Shown here one piece after another: positions 41,825 through 54,000 of a stretch of DNA of 64,000 nt. Each line of letters begins with the position of its first letter. The stretch's first letter is position 1. The notes under the pieces are model-generated. The model was not told where the DNA came from, did not search any database, and saw only the letters and a program-made list of their open reading frames with translations. The position numbers and the translations under genes were made by a program. Source of the stretch: Pararge aegeria. Taxonomy: Eukaryota; Arthropoda; Insecta; Lepidoptera; Nymphalidae. The stretch is taken from contig NC_053204.1 in NCBI RefSeq assembly GCF_905163445.1, positions 3,479,501 to 3,543,500 on the forward strand, read 5' to 3'.

Positions 41825-44449
41825 TTAAAATCCCAAATCTGCAAGTGTAAGACGAAAATATGACTCATTAATGATTTTTCCTCCCCAGATTAATCTACGT
41901 AGTGGAAAACTATCAGGTAAATAATCTTTTAAAACATAATCATAGAAAAACCATAAAATTGATAGCACCGGAATACAAAGGCAAATGCAATAAAAAAATC
42001 CCCCACAAAATGTTACGCGGGTATGTCGTATAGTAATTTTTTTATCGTGAGTTTTCATATCGATATCTATACAAATAGATGAGACGGACTTTTTATTGCA
42101 TCCATGGTTTACAGGTAACAGTTCAGAGGATTCAATCTTCGGTTCATTTTTAGTTTCAGTTTCATTGTATGGTGGTTTTACGAATTGGGTTTTATCGTGA
42201 CCCGATGTAACAGGCTTAATTTCACAGACATTATAAATTAACTCTCCTACTGGTTTCGTTAAATCATGACGAATTTTATTGCACTGATTAATCGGAAACG
42301 GGTAAGTTCCTGACTTTTCATTACATGTTCCCACGGAAACTTCGTATAATGATTTAGTTTTCGTCAAAGAACAGGACAAAGCTCTGTCTACTTTGCATCT
42401 TACATTAATTTCACCTTGCGCTGCCGAAGTCATATCTGTTACTTTTATTATAGATTCGCTATCTATAATGCTATATGAGGTACTCCTTTTCATAAGACGG
42501 GGATTGTAGTCCGTAAGTTTCTTTTTGGGATCTTTTTTTAATTTGATTCCGGAACAGATAACTTCATTTTTAACATATACGCTTGAAATTTGTACACCTA
42601 GGGATGGTTTAGATAAATTTTCGTCATGACATTTCTTCGTCCTATCAATACTACGCAGCTTCGATACATCTTTACTAAAACTTGTTTTTTTAAGATGTTC
42701 GTTAACTAATTGCTCTGTGGTGTTTGCTAATGCTTTGATGATCACTTTTATTTCACCTATTTCTTTAGCTATTTGTGACTCTTTTGCGATATAGTCAATA
42801 ACGGGATTATCTACGTTATTATTATTTTTAGAACTATTTTGGGATATTTCTCCACTCACTATAAATTTTGCTTCACTGACAGCTCCATCAAGTAACGGTA
42901 TAATATGATGGTGGGTTTTGGAATCGTCTTTTATAATATCTGTACTAGCCTGTGTTGCCTCAGTGCTGATGGGTGGATTTAAATATTTGCACTTTTTAAC
43001 TGCATCTTTACCATTTTTATAATCATTTGATGGATAAACGTTTACTTGAATGTCTAACTTAACATAATCTCCACGTTTGGGAGAAGATATAACTTTTGAT
43101 TTCATGTTTTTACGATTAACCAATCTTGAAAAGTTTTTCTTTTTTCTCCTTGAAGGTTTTTTGGTAATTTTATCAAAATTTTCTACAATTTGGTCATAGT
43201 TCTTTAAATTTCCATTTTCATACTTATTGCTTTGTTCGAGTTCCAAGCTATGATTTCTAATATCAGTAGGTACTAATGGCAAACTAATATCTTGTTCACA
43301 ATCATTCTTGGTACTTTGGTTTATATTTCTAGAATCATTCATATCGTTTCGACTGAAGCAATTGAACATATTCTTGTAAATACTTGGAATCGTTTTTAGT
43401 GTTGAATTTCGGACGTTTGTTGTTTTGCTTATGTTTATATTTTTTAAAGTATCAATGTGTCTTATTGTTCTGAAACTATCTACATTCTTATCATCATAAA
43501 GCTCATTTGGAAGTACAAGAGTTTTTTGTTTTCTTCTCTTCTTTTTTTGAAAAACATCCTGTTGGTACATGGTGCAACATTTAGTCATCAATTTTGTCGG
43601 TAGTGTTAAAAAGTTTAAACTAGAAGAAGTAAAGAGATACTTGCTTGATCCATTGGTAGACAAAACAATCTTTCTATGACGAATCCCATTTAATTTGTTC
43701 AGATCTTTAGATTTATTTTTTCTGTATATGTTTCTGGGGACACTAAGAGTTGAAAATATCCTACAGCATTTACCACCTAGAGGTACACTGAAACTGCGTT
43801 GTCTAAAAGCTTGAGAATTTATTGAATGAACAAATTGTGGTTTCCTTTCTCGTTTTTTAAATAGTTCTATATCAACTGTGTAAGTACAGGAAGAAACTGT
43901 CTCTTTTTGTTGATATTCTAACTTATGTAATAATGAGTCAAGCACAGACTCAATTTTCTGTTTTGTTTCCTTATTGTCCAACAAATATATCTTTACCCAG
44001 TCATTCAACATCTTTTTTAGGTTTTGCACAACTAATGAGGTGAGATTTATATTAAAATTTGTGTTCTTAAGTTTTACACTTATTTCGCTGTCACCACATG
44101 CACTGCCATCATATTTAAATTCATCGATTGTGTCTATCTCCGTATGATTAAGAGAATACTTAGATTTAGTTGATATGGTTTCGCGATTAATGAATTTATT
44201 TCTTCTCTTCTTATAGTATCCTCTCAAAATGCAAATGTCGGTTTCTATGCTTAAATCACGCTTTACTGTGCCATTTTCCTCATAGTAGTCTTCGTTGGGT
44301 AAATTTTGTTTAAGTTGTAGTATTAAACTTTTTGTGAACATTTGTGATGCTCCAGAGTAAGTCCTTGAGTATGTATTGATTGTATTTCTGGAGTTTTTAT
44401 ATATTAACTTTGCTGTTTTTCCTACGTGATCGTTCTTTGACGCAGGCAT
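41825..44449 (-). CDS. Uncharacterised C-terminally anchored protein, 874 aa, intronless
   Basis: One open frame of 875 codons with TAA at 41825-41827. It is polar, rich in Asn, Lys, Ser and Ile. It has a helical stretch near residues 130-185 (NLTSLVVQNLKKMLNDWVKI), basic patches (KKKRRKQKTL; SRRKKKNFSRL) and a short coiled-coil-like segment (EIGEIKVIIKALANTTEQLV). One membrane helix near 812-840 (FCGGFFYCICLCIPVLSILW) is followed by about 34 residues (KDYLPDSFPLRRLIWGGKII and on to LADLGF). There is no signal peptide. The layout, a long disordered body with one C-terminal membrane helix, matches the next gene downstream. It is not a KASH-type end: no terminal PPP motif. Family unknown; a cytoskeletal or membrane-tether role is only a guess. 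Confidence 0.75.
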   Translation of the reverse strand: MPASKNDHVGKTAKLIYKNSRNTINTYSRTYSGASQMFTKSLILQLKQNLPNEDYYEENGTVKRDLSIETDICILRGYYKKRRNKFINRETISTKSKYSLNHTEIDTIDEFKYDGSACGDSEISVKLKNTNFNINLTSLVVQNLKKMLNDWVKIYLLDNKETKQKIESVLDSLLHKLEYQQKETVSSCTYTVDIELFKKRERKPQFVHSINSQAFRQRSFSVPLGGKCCRIFSTLSVPRNIYRKNKSKDLNKLNGIRHRKIVLSTNGSSKYLFTSSSLNFLTLPTKLMTKCCTMYQQDVFQKKKRRKQKTLVLPNELYDDKNVDSFRTIRHIDTLKNINISKTTNVRNSTLKTIPSIYKNMFNCFSRNDMNDSRNINQSTKNDCEQDISLPLVPTDIRNHSLELEQSNKYENGNLKNYDQIVENFDKITKKPSRRKKKNFSRLVNRKNMKSKVISSPKRGDYVKLDIQVNVYPSNDYKNGKDAVKKCKYLNPPISTEATQASTDIIKDDSKTHHHIIPLLDGAVSEAKFIVSGEISQNSSKNNNNVDNPVIDYIAKESQIAKEIGEIKVIIKALANTTEQLVNEHLKKTSFSKDVSKLRSIDRTKKCHDENLSKPSLGVQISSVYVKNEVICSGIKLKKDPKKKLTDYNPRLMKRSTSYSIIDSESIIKVTDMTSAAQGEINVRCKVDRALSCSLTKTKSLYEVSVGTCNEKSGTYPFPINQCNKIRHDLTKPVGELIYNVCEIKPVTSGHDKTQFVKPPYNETETKNEPKIESSELLPVNHGCNKKSVSSICIDIDMKTHDKKITIRHTRVTFCGGFFYCICLCIPVLSILWFFYDYVLKDYLPDSFPLRRLIWGGKIINESYFRLTLADLGF

Positions 44450-45505
44450 TCTGACACGATGAGTTATATCTTCTTAAACGTTCTGATCTTTAGAAGACTC
44501 TTTGCTGCAACCAAAAATATCAGTATCTTTCTTCGTTTCTTCAGCTTCAAGTTATGTAATATCTAAAATTGGCTTGGTATATTTATTTTTGTAAACATGT
44601 AATACACGGGTTTTTAAATTCTGGCTATTTCGATCAAACATTTTACGTCCTTTACGTTTCACCTACTAGAGCCCCTTTATTTAAATTCACAAATAATATG
44701 TAAAATTAGAAGTAAATAGGGAAACGGGAATATTGGGTTAAGCCTAATTCAGTAGGACTCTGGGTATAGCTAGTTCAATATAAACAGGTATCGTCAATAA
44801 AACCAACTTTCGTACACACTTATTTTTATAAATTTTACGATTCAACGTTTCTAGAACGTTTTCTTACTTACATATTTTAACTTAACAGTGTCATTCTCTT
44901 TAAAGTTCATTGAAAAATGTAAAAATACATAACAAAATTAATAAAAAAATAAAAATAAAAACACCAAAATCACAATAAAATTTATAAACGTGACATTTTC
45001 ATTTGACAATCATCATTGATTCCTCTTTTTTAAGTTTTTCAGGCGGCGTTACTGATTTGTGAAGTATTCAGTAAATCCTCTGTGCTTACTCTTCTTATAA
45101 TAAATATTGTGAAGGCGGTCGTATTTTCATAATTTCATAATTTTTGTACATTCATAATTCATAGACTTATTATATTATTGCGTAGAGACGGGGTTGGATT
45201 AAATCATGGATTGATGGACACAATATTAAAGTCTGTTAATTTTCTTTTACTTTTGTTAAAATAACTGGACATCTCATTTCATTATGTTGGCAAAATTAAC
45301 ACACCTACCCGAAATTTGTTAATCTGTCACAGACCCAGAGGGTTCGATTAAGGCAGCATCAAAAATACACACAACATAATATATTTACTTATATATATTA
45401 TTTAAAATATGTTTGTAGTATTAGAATTTATGAGTAAGTAGTTTTATATATATATGTATATATATATACATGTATATTTTAGGTACTATATATTTAAAAC
45501 TCAAA

Positions 45506-45694
45506 TTTCTGCACCAACCCGTTCCTTCGTCTTTCCTAACGTCTTAAAAGATTGTCTGGAAGAGATCGCTTTAGTGATAAGACCGCTCTGCAGGCTCTAT
45601 CTTATCACACAAACATTTTACAGTTGTCGGAATCGAACCCACGGCCTTGGACTCAGAAAGCAGGGTCGCTGCTCACTGCGCCACTTGGCTGTCA
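45506..45694. repeat. LINE fragment joined to a SINE-1 head
   Basis: 45506-45596 (CCAACCCGTTCCTTCGTC, GGAAGAGATCGCTTTAGTGA) matches the ATTC-tailed LINE family in plus orientation. 45600-45694 is a reversed SINE-1 head (AATCGAACCCACGGCCTTGG to GCGCCACTTGGCTGTC) without its body. Confidence 0.6.
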
Positions 45695-45699
45695 AATAT

Positions 45700-45755
45700 C
45701 ATCTGCATACTCATCAGCATACCCTGTGCATACCCTATATGCACACCACTGCTGA
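45700..45755. mobile_element. hAT MITE end fragment
   Basis: CATACCCTGTGCATACC and CTATATGCACACCACTG match the right end of the MITEs at 18480 and 59762. A second solo end lies at 46025-46061 (CCTCTATGCACGCCACTG). Confidence 0.55.
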
Positions 45756-46569
45756 AAGGGGTAATGGCGGATTACTGAATCCGTACCTCAATCTAGAAAC
45801 GCGGGAGCGTGTCAGCCAATGTTCCAGTCTAAGTAAGTAACTGGCGACTTTTCCTTATTATATTAGAAACTTTTTTTAATTAAGCCGACAACCACCGATA
45901 CTCTTCATATGCAACTTGGCTCTCAAATTTTACACAAATTATATTTTTGTTTGTTTGTTTGAAAGCTTTATTACACACACAGATTATATACAAAGTAAAC
46001 ACATATACAGAAGAATCATTCATTTTATATCATTTGCATACCCTCTATGCACGCCACTGCCTTTCAGGTTACTAGATATTCCAAACTGCAGTCTAAAACG
46101 GAAACATATTGCCGACTACACTACGCTACGATGGGCAATGTATACAATAATACAATTATTATGTATGCACGTATGTAAATTATGTCCTTTGTGACGGTCA
46201 ACGGCGTGGACCAGTTTGCATTAATTCGATAATTCTTGCATTTATATATATGGGGTATAATAATACCATCATCCCACATTTTGTATATAATCAAAGCATC
46301 AAAAGTGCCATCTATGTGTCTATTTGAATATAGAAATATTTGACTTTGACTTTGAAAACTTTGAATGTAATGCTGGACTTAAGACATGTGTCTTTTACCT
46401 AAATACCACATAGAAGTTATAAATACCAGGTGAGGTTCCAAGTCAATGTCAAATAATACTTTAAACAAATAGTTAATGGCACTTTTGATCGGTTCATTAC
46501 ATACAAAATGTGGGATGACGGCAATAACTAAATATGTAAACTTAAAACTAAATCTACGAGGGTTCGCCT

Positions 46570-46940
46570 TTATATATATTGAATCAAAATAAGCATATTT
46601 ATTTTTCCACACAAAAGAATTCAAAACATTCTAAATGTTTACATATGCCAACTCAATTGAAGATAAAAGACCGACACTCGCATAGTACCTACGCTACGCG
46701 ACGCGTATCTCAATCAATCTATCCCTATCAAAGTGACAGGAGTCACTAGTTATTATTTTGCAATTTTGCATGTGATGTTAGGCTGTATCTGATTTCGTTC
46801 TTTAACAACTATGGCAGTGGTTTACTCAAAAACTATTAGCGTTTTGGTTTCACAGATAAGTCTCAGATACAGTAAATAATGTACCTCTAAAGCATCTGAA
46901 ATAATATATCGGTTTTCATTTACACGTTGTTGTATATATG
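46570..46940 (+). repeat. REP-C copy B
   Basis: TCAAAATAAGCATATTTATT, GAAGATAAAAGACCGACACT, GGTTTCACAGATAAGTCTCA and ATCGGTTTTCATTTACACGT in the same order as copy A. Confidence 0.7.
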
Positions 46941-47092
46941 AAATTGGTCAATTAAAAAGGTTTTCCATGTGTTCCGTGTAGAGTGATATAAAACGGTAAA
47001 AACCTCTTCAGTTCACATCAGTGCATACACACCAATTTAGGCCTACTAGAAATAAAAGTACTGTCTAATTATATTGTCATTCATTAACATTT

Positions 47093-47255
47093 TGAACATG
47101 AATGTTTTTCGGTGTATAGGCATTTATTTAAAAGTATTTATGTATATTATTCATAAAAATATTTACCAGTCATCTTAGTACCTATAACGTAAAGCTACAC
47201 TTACTTTGGGGCTAGATGGCTACGTGTGTATTGTAGTAGGATATTTCTTTTTTGT
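47093..47255 (+). repeat. SINE-1, 5'-truncated
   Basis: Starts at AACATGAATGTTTTTCGGTG and runs to GTAGTAGGATATTTC; the tRNA-like head is missing. Confidence 0.7.
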
Positions 47256-47339
47256 TTATTTACTTTTTATATTATGTATAGTGATTGTTATACAACGTGT
47301 AACAGAATTACGAAATAATATTGACGGATGCATAAGTAT

Positions 47340-47600
47340 ATTTCATAATAAATCACCCTGTAAAAATATTAAATCAAAATAAGCATATTTATTTTTCCAT
47401 ACAAAATTCAAAACATTCTAAGTGTTTATTTATGACAACTCTATTGAAGATTAAAGACCGACACGTGCATAGTACCTACGCTACGCGACGAGTAACTTAT
47501 TAAGTGACAGGATCCACACGATTTTAATTTTGAATTCGATTACGATTAGGTTTTCGGTTTCATAGATAAGTGTTGCAGTAAATTTATTAAGTGGGTAAAT
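47340..47600 (+). repeat. REP-C copy C
   Basis: TCAAAATAAGCATATTTATT to GGTTTTCGGTTTCATAGATA; it matches the left two thirds of copies A and B. Confidence 0.65.
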
Positions 47601-47764
47601 AATTAAACTTTTGATAACTATTTAATTCATATTTGCCAGATATTTATGTTCATAACATTGAGTTGGTGGGTATTTTGATTTAAATACGACTGCATTATCG
47701 ATGCACCGCAGTCCCACATGGACTCGAACGATGCAAAGGTACCTCCCGGTGTCGTAGTCGTTTA

Positions 47765-47849
47765 TCATGTCTCAGAGACCGTACTTAATTTTAGTTACTC
47801 TAAAGCCTGTAAAGTATTATTTCGGTTTTCATTTACACGTTGTACAGTG
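47765..47849 (+). promoter_or_regulatory. REP-C right end forming the 5' flank of the CUB/LDLa gene
   Basis: TATTTCGGTTTTCATTTACA and CGTTG match the right end of REP-C copy A (21240-21285) and lie directly before the ATG at 47850. The sequence also contains GTTGTACAG, a possible splice acceptor two bases before the ATG. So the leader or promoter of this gene appears to be derived from a repeat. Confidence 0.55.
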
Positions 47850-48026
47850 ATGAAGATGACCAGATCGTTAAGACTTGTCGTATTACTATGTGTTGTTTTA
47901 ATGGTGAACGGTAACGGGTTGTTACTTCTCTACCGACCGAAGGATATAACGAACGATTGTGCTTTCTCTAGACATTTACGTTTCGACATATCTTTTGGTA
48001 TGGGAATGTCGGATACAATAACTTTG
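47850..48026 (+). CDS. CUB/LDLa gene, exon 1 (signal peptide)
   Basis: 59 codons, ATG to GMGMSDTITL, followed by the donor GTAAGA. Phase 0 at the end fits exon 2. Confidence 0.75.
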
Positions 48027-51000
48027 GTAAGATAGTTATTCTATTCAAGATAGCGAAGCGAAGATGTAGCATTCTATTTTTGAATGAATTAATGTTTTTT
48101 TTTTATTGTAGACCAAGCAGATTGCCCAGTTGGCTAAGTGGAAAACTACTGGCTATAAACAGAACATAACACGGGCATGCAAGAACACGTCCTAAAGAGT
48201 GTAGCCCTGTCCACATCCTAATCACATGATTATCATCATAAAAACCCATAAGACGGCCGACTGGCGCAGTGGGCAGCGACCCTGCTTTCTGAGTCCAAGG
48301 CCGTGGGTTCGATTCCCACTACTGGAGAAATGTTTGTGTGATGAGCATGAATGTTTTTCAGTGTCTGGGTGTTTATATGTATATTCTAAGTATTTATGTA
48401 TATTATTCATATAAATATTCATTAGTACCAACTTAACACAAGCTACGCTATCTTTGGGGCTAGATGGCGATGTGTGTATTGTCGTAGTATACTTATTTAT
48501 TATTATTATTAGCAGGGCACGGGGTTCCACAATGAGAAGGGGTTAAGGCCGTAGTCCACAACGCTGAACCGGTTTTGTGGACTCCACACGCCTTTGAGAA
48601 CATTATGGAGAACTCTCAGGCATGCAGGTTTCCAGGCATAAGAACTTAATATAAATATATTTTTGCAAGCCATCTAAGGTGGATTGTTTGTCCTTATATT
48701 TTATCTACCGACAATGTGAAACCAATCAGCAAATAAACGTATGTAATTGAATTGAATTCCTCACGATGTTTTCCTTCACCGTTAAAGCAAGTCACATTTT
48801 AATTGTTTAAAACGCACATCACTTAGATAAGTTAGAGGTGCGTGCTGGGATTCGAACTCGGCCCCCCAAACGTGAAGTCGAATTTCTACCAACTGGGCTA
48901 TTGTCGCTTCAAAGCTTCGGTTAAGCCTTATGGGCCTTTAATTACAGAAATGAGCTGTCAAAAAAAGCTCTACTTGTACTCGGAGCTACTCTTAGCTTGG
49001 AGTACCTATAAAGAGAACACTTATTGTTATTGCTAGTCTATTTATAGGTCACATCAGATGGGATCTGCTTGGTCGGTTAGTTACCCTTTTTTATTTTCAA
49101 CAGTGTAAAAAACATTAATAAAAATATATGTAGAAAAAAAAACCACTTCTTCGCTTGCGGGGCTGTTGAGTACCCAAGCAACCGGTCAGGGCTCCAGAGT
49201 TAGGAACCTCCTCACAATAAGTGCCGCTTCAAGAATTACAACCTTCTTCGTACTTCTTGATCCAACAAGCAAGCGAAAGCTTCTTAAGAGCCCGTTAATT
49301 ACTTTTATAAAAAAAAAGTTCTGTGATTTCCCGCTGAGTAGCCATGAGCCTTACGTAGCCATGAACCTATGTCCAGCAGTGGACGTCTATCGGTTGATAC
49401 TGCTGGACATAGGTCTTTTGTAGGGAGTTCAAAACTCCACGATTCTGTGCCGCTTGGATCCAGCGGCTACCTGCGACGCGCTTAATGTCGTCTGTCCACC
49501 TGGTTGGGGGTTGACCAACGCTGCGCTTAACAGTTCAGGGCTTGGGATCCCAACGTCCATCCCTTCTCCGAACCCAGCCCATTACCACTTCAGCTTCGCG
49601 ACTAGATGAGCTATGTCGGTAACTCTGGTTCTTCTACGAATCTCCACATTTCTGATTTGATCGCGTAGAGATACTCCGAGCATGGCTCTCTCCATCGCCC
49701 GCTGAGTGACTCTGAGCCTTCTTATGAGGCCCATAGTTAAAGACCATGTTTCAGAACCATAGCTCATCACTGGCAACACGCACTGTTCGAAGACTTTCGT
49801 CTTCAGGCATTGAGAGATCACCGGCCATATATAACAATATAATTGGTGGAGTACTGACGTGCTGTCAATGTGATCGCACATTTAAAATAAAAAGTGGTTA
49901 TGCCAGCCACTTGAGAGCACATCAGGTACGCTCAAATGGTATCTAGAAGGAGTCGCTTTAGTCGGATACGTCCAGAAGGATATATATAGTAAGCAACCAT
50001 GTTTTAAGCCTTTGCTGGGGAACAACAAAGAGATATTTGGTTCCAGGTGTTCCGGACTCTAAACGACATAGACTACGAATGTTTAGTGGAGATCGTAACA
50101 CAGACCCACCAGTATCTGGTCGTGGTTGTGCGGTATCCCACCACGATCGCCAAGAACTGTGAAGTCAACCGTGACGCAGTGACTGTGTTAAAGAAATGGC
50201 GTTGCACGAGACTGTGCGACCTTTTGACTGGGGAGGTTTATTCTCCATACTTCACGTTCACCGTACAGAGTCGCCTGAGGTTTTTGTTTAAGAGCAACAG
50301 CAGTATCAATTCTGATATTAACGTAAGTATATATTTTAGTAGCGGTTTGGAAAAACGGCTTTCCTTTCGTGGAGACAGAGTTTGAGCCCCGGCATCCACA
50401 ACTGACTTTTCGGAGTTACGTGCTATATTCTTCTTCAATACTTATATTCAACACCAAACAGATCTTCGGCAATGTACTCTCTACGCACGTTTCGCTCCGA
50501 AACCGGAGCATCCTCAGGAGATGTTGACTTTACAATGAATAATTGTTAAGTCAAATTATAAATTACACCATACAGATTCTCCTGCTTTTCGCGGAGTTTA
50601 GCAATTTAGGCTTAATTTTCATGATATATCATGGATTTCCGCAAAGTAACGCCTGCTTCTATCCAATATCTATCTAATATAGGAGTTACTTGCGTTTTTA
50701 ATTTAAGTTATTTGAATATCAATTGCTTTAAGCGGTGGAAAACACTATGAGGAAACCTGCTTGCCTGAGAGTTCTTCAAAATCCTCGCAACGGCGTGTGA
50801 AGGGTACCAAGCCGCACTTGGCCAGCTTGGTAGACTACGACCTAAACCCTTGTCATTCTGAAATGAGAGCCGTGCCCTGTAGTGAGCTGGTAATGAGTTG
50901 ATGATAATGATGATGATTTTTAGTAGTAGTAGAGCTTTTTGTGACAGAGCTCGTCGGGGGACGTACCTCCTCCATGCTTATTTCTGCCGCTAAGCAGCAT

Positions 51001-54000
51001 TGATGCAATTTGCGTTCCGGTCTGAAGGGCGTGGTTGCCACTGTGATTACAGGCACATGAGGCTTAACACGTACGATCGAATTGATAAGCACAGGGCGTA
51101 CAGCAAACTAAAAAATCGCATACTATCTCAATTGTAATACCGTTTATAGTTACACTATGGCAACGACTTCGCATTTCGTACCCTACGGATATCGAAGATT
51201 CTGACCTAATAAATAAGTGTAATATTATTTATCTGTAAGTGAATATGTAAAATTATTCTTTAAGTGAAATATATGAATTTTTAACCTAATATTGTTTTTA
51301 TATATTTATGTTTATTAAAAATTATTCATCAGTCATCTTAGTACCTACCCATAACCAAGCTACGCTTTCTTTGGCGCTAGATGGCGATGTGTGTACTGGC
51401 TACCTAATCACTGCCGTTCGTCCATAAAGGAAACACGATACACGATTTCTTACTATACTTTTCTCTATTACACATTTGTAAAATATCTGGTTTTGAAATG
51501 ACTATACATAAATCGACATGGGCTAATTTTCTGGGAATAAAACAACGATAGCGCGATCCCAGAGGGTGATCACGCCATCTGTCGACAGAGAAGGTAAACT
51601 GCGCGATCATTTACTGTCGTAGCATATTTATTTATTTATAAATTCGAAGGCGAACTTCTATCAAGTGTCGATCACGTCAGCTCGGCAAGCACCTTCCGCA
51701 GGATGTAACCGGAGAAACGAAACAATATGCACCGTTGACCAGGATAATTACTGCTTTACCACCGGCGTGGTTTGCGATGGAATCAAGAACTGCGGTGTCG
51801 ATGACTGGTAACGGTTCAACGTAATATAACGTAATAACTACTAAAAACTAAAAATTTTGATCTGACTAACATACTATGAGTCCTATTATAGTATAAAGGA
51901 CTACGTCATCGATAAAAAAGCTTGGGTGTGAATTATTGCTCTAACCAGGTTGCTCTCCTTATAATTTTAAATGACAATGTGAGATGGTGATAACAAAAAA
52001 AAACACCCGGCTAAGTTTGTTGTATATTCTAAGTTCTTCTTAGACCAGGACGCGTTTAAACCCTCGTAGCTTTAGTTTTAAGTTTACGAATATGGTTATC
52101 GCCATCATCTCACTACCGTGTGATTCTCATTACGCATCAAAAGTGCCAACTATGGGCCTACTTGAATTAAGATATGTTTGACTTTGACTTTGTCTTTGAA
52201 AGTCAAAGTAAAAACTTTACTTTTCCCATTCCTACTAAAATGAAAATGAGTTTTCTTTTCTTTTCCAATATTTATTTATTTTAAATCTTGTTACGGGGCC
52301 ACTTACACTAACTAGATAGAAATAAATAATTTATGGATGACTATAAGAAAAATGAATGAAAGACGACATTAACATTATAAAAGACATGATATTAATATAT
52401 ATTATGAAGTTTACTTTCTGTTACACAGTTTTTTTTTGTTTTTTTCGCTAATGTCTGATTTCAAAACAGGACTTCCCTCGAATCGATAGGCACCTACTGA
52501 CAGAATACCAGCGTTGTGGGTACATTAGTATCCGGAACATTAAGCTGAGTCAGAACCTTTTTATTGGCACGACACATCACAGACTTAAACTATTAATGAT
52601 TAAGTATAAAATATTAAGTTACTGCGATTCCTCTTACAGGGTAGCCTCTACCATATTGGCCGCCAAATTGTACGTTCTACCTCTTTGTGCTGTTGTAATT
52701 GTATCTCTGTTAATTTTCTCTGTGGTGTACAATAAAAGTGTATTCATTCATTCATTCATTCATTCATTCATTCATTCATATTGGGTTGCATCATCAATTA
52801 TCAGCTCTGGATATTGCAGTTAAGGGCCTAAGTTGTAGGTGAATAAAAAAAACACAAAATTTCTGTCTTCTAGGTTTGACGAGAGAAAGTCCCAGTGCAC
52901 CTTGCCAGTACAAAGGTTAGGGTATGCGCCCATTGTAGCGGTGCTGGCCGCAGTGCTGTGGGCCATCGTAGCCTGTGGGCATGCGCTCTTACGTCTCCTG
53001 CCACCGCATGCAAACTCCTTTTTCATCTTCAATGAGAACGAGGATAATCGACTATGCATCGACCCTGTTCTGGTGCCTCGTGGAACTGCACCTGATATTG
53101 AGACCTTCAAGAAAGTGTCTATTATACCGGTAAGGTTTATGATTGTATCTATCTAACTTTTTTTGTATTGCACAACTATAAAACCAATATACTATATACG
53201 AACATACATTGCCTTACCTAAAACAAAAACTGCCTTTTCTAGAAGACAGCTCAATTACTTAGGCCCGTGTCTGTATAGATGTTTGAATAAGAAGACAAAT
53301 ATTTCTCATTTTAGTAAGCATACACTTAAAAAGTATTTAAAATATCTCTTCATAACAAATACGACGAAACAGAAAAAATTATAATTACATCTTTAGTTTC
53401 CAACATCATATAACCTTATAAACGGAAGTTCGTGCGCACACACACGAACACACTCACAACATTCACGTACAGGTGGGCGCACAGACCCATACACACAAAA
53501 ACATGAACACACACACGCATACACTTAACCACCAAATCGCATTAACACACACACACAACATGCGCACGCGTTCCAGTCAGCATGCTATTCTTACTTAACC
53601 GTTAGAGAACTCACCACACCTTTGAAAGTTTCCTTTGTTAAAGTGCACTATATATTATCTCAATGATTGAATCAATGTTTGGGAAGGCACTGGCCCCTAA
53701 GATACGGGATTTCCTAGTTTAGGGGTCAGGATTCCAAAGATTTTTTGTACTGAGTTTTTGTAATAAATATTTTCTATTTCTATTACTATTTCTAATATAT
53801 TCACTAAAAATAAATCTATGGGTACCAGCTCAGTGACCAGATCTTCGGCTTTACTCTCGGCGGGCCGAGTTCAAATCCCAGCAAGCACCTTAAACGTTTC
53901 TAAGTTATTATTTTATTTATTTATGTTTCTATATATATGTCGGCGCAATTTATGAATTGACGAGCGCACGCGCAGCGCTGAGTAATTACAACAACACAAA

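Larger units (their letters stand above)
44450..46569. other. Gene-free interval
   Basis: AT-rich; no gene supported. A 26-codon open stretch on the minus strand at 44474-44551 just upstream of the 874-aa gene is too short to call. The repeat fragments within are listed separately. Confidence 0.4.

Noticed and set aside
44474..44551. 26-codon acidic open stretch just upstream of the 874-aa gene
   Set aside because: Looks protein-like, but has an in-frame stop directly before it, no convincing acceptor and a stop before the ATG of the gene.
47718..47849. In-frame upstream ATG extending the CUB/LDLa protein
   Set aside because: It would bury the signal peptide 44 residues from the N-terminus and translate REP-C repeat sequence.
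48027..50046. A missing CUB exon in intron 1 of the CUB/LDLa gene
   Set aside because: I looked for an in-phase open stretch with CUB-like strands and found only SINE, LINE and the zinc-finger segment; exons 1 and 2 already join in phase.
53160..53384. Plus-strand 73-codon frame after exon 4
   Set aside because: AT-rich intron text; lies after a good donor site and has no acceptor.
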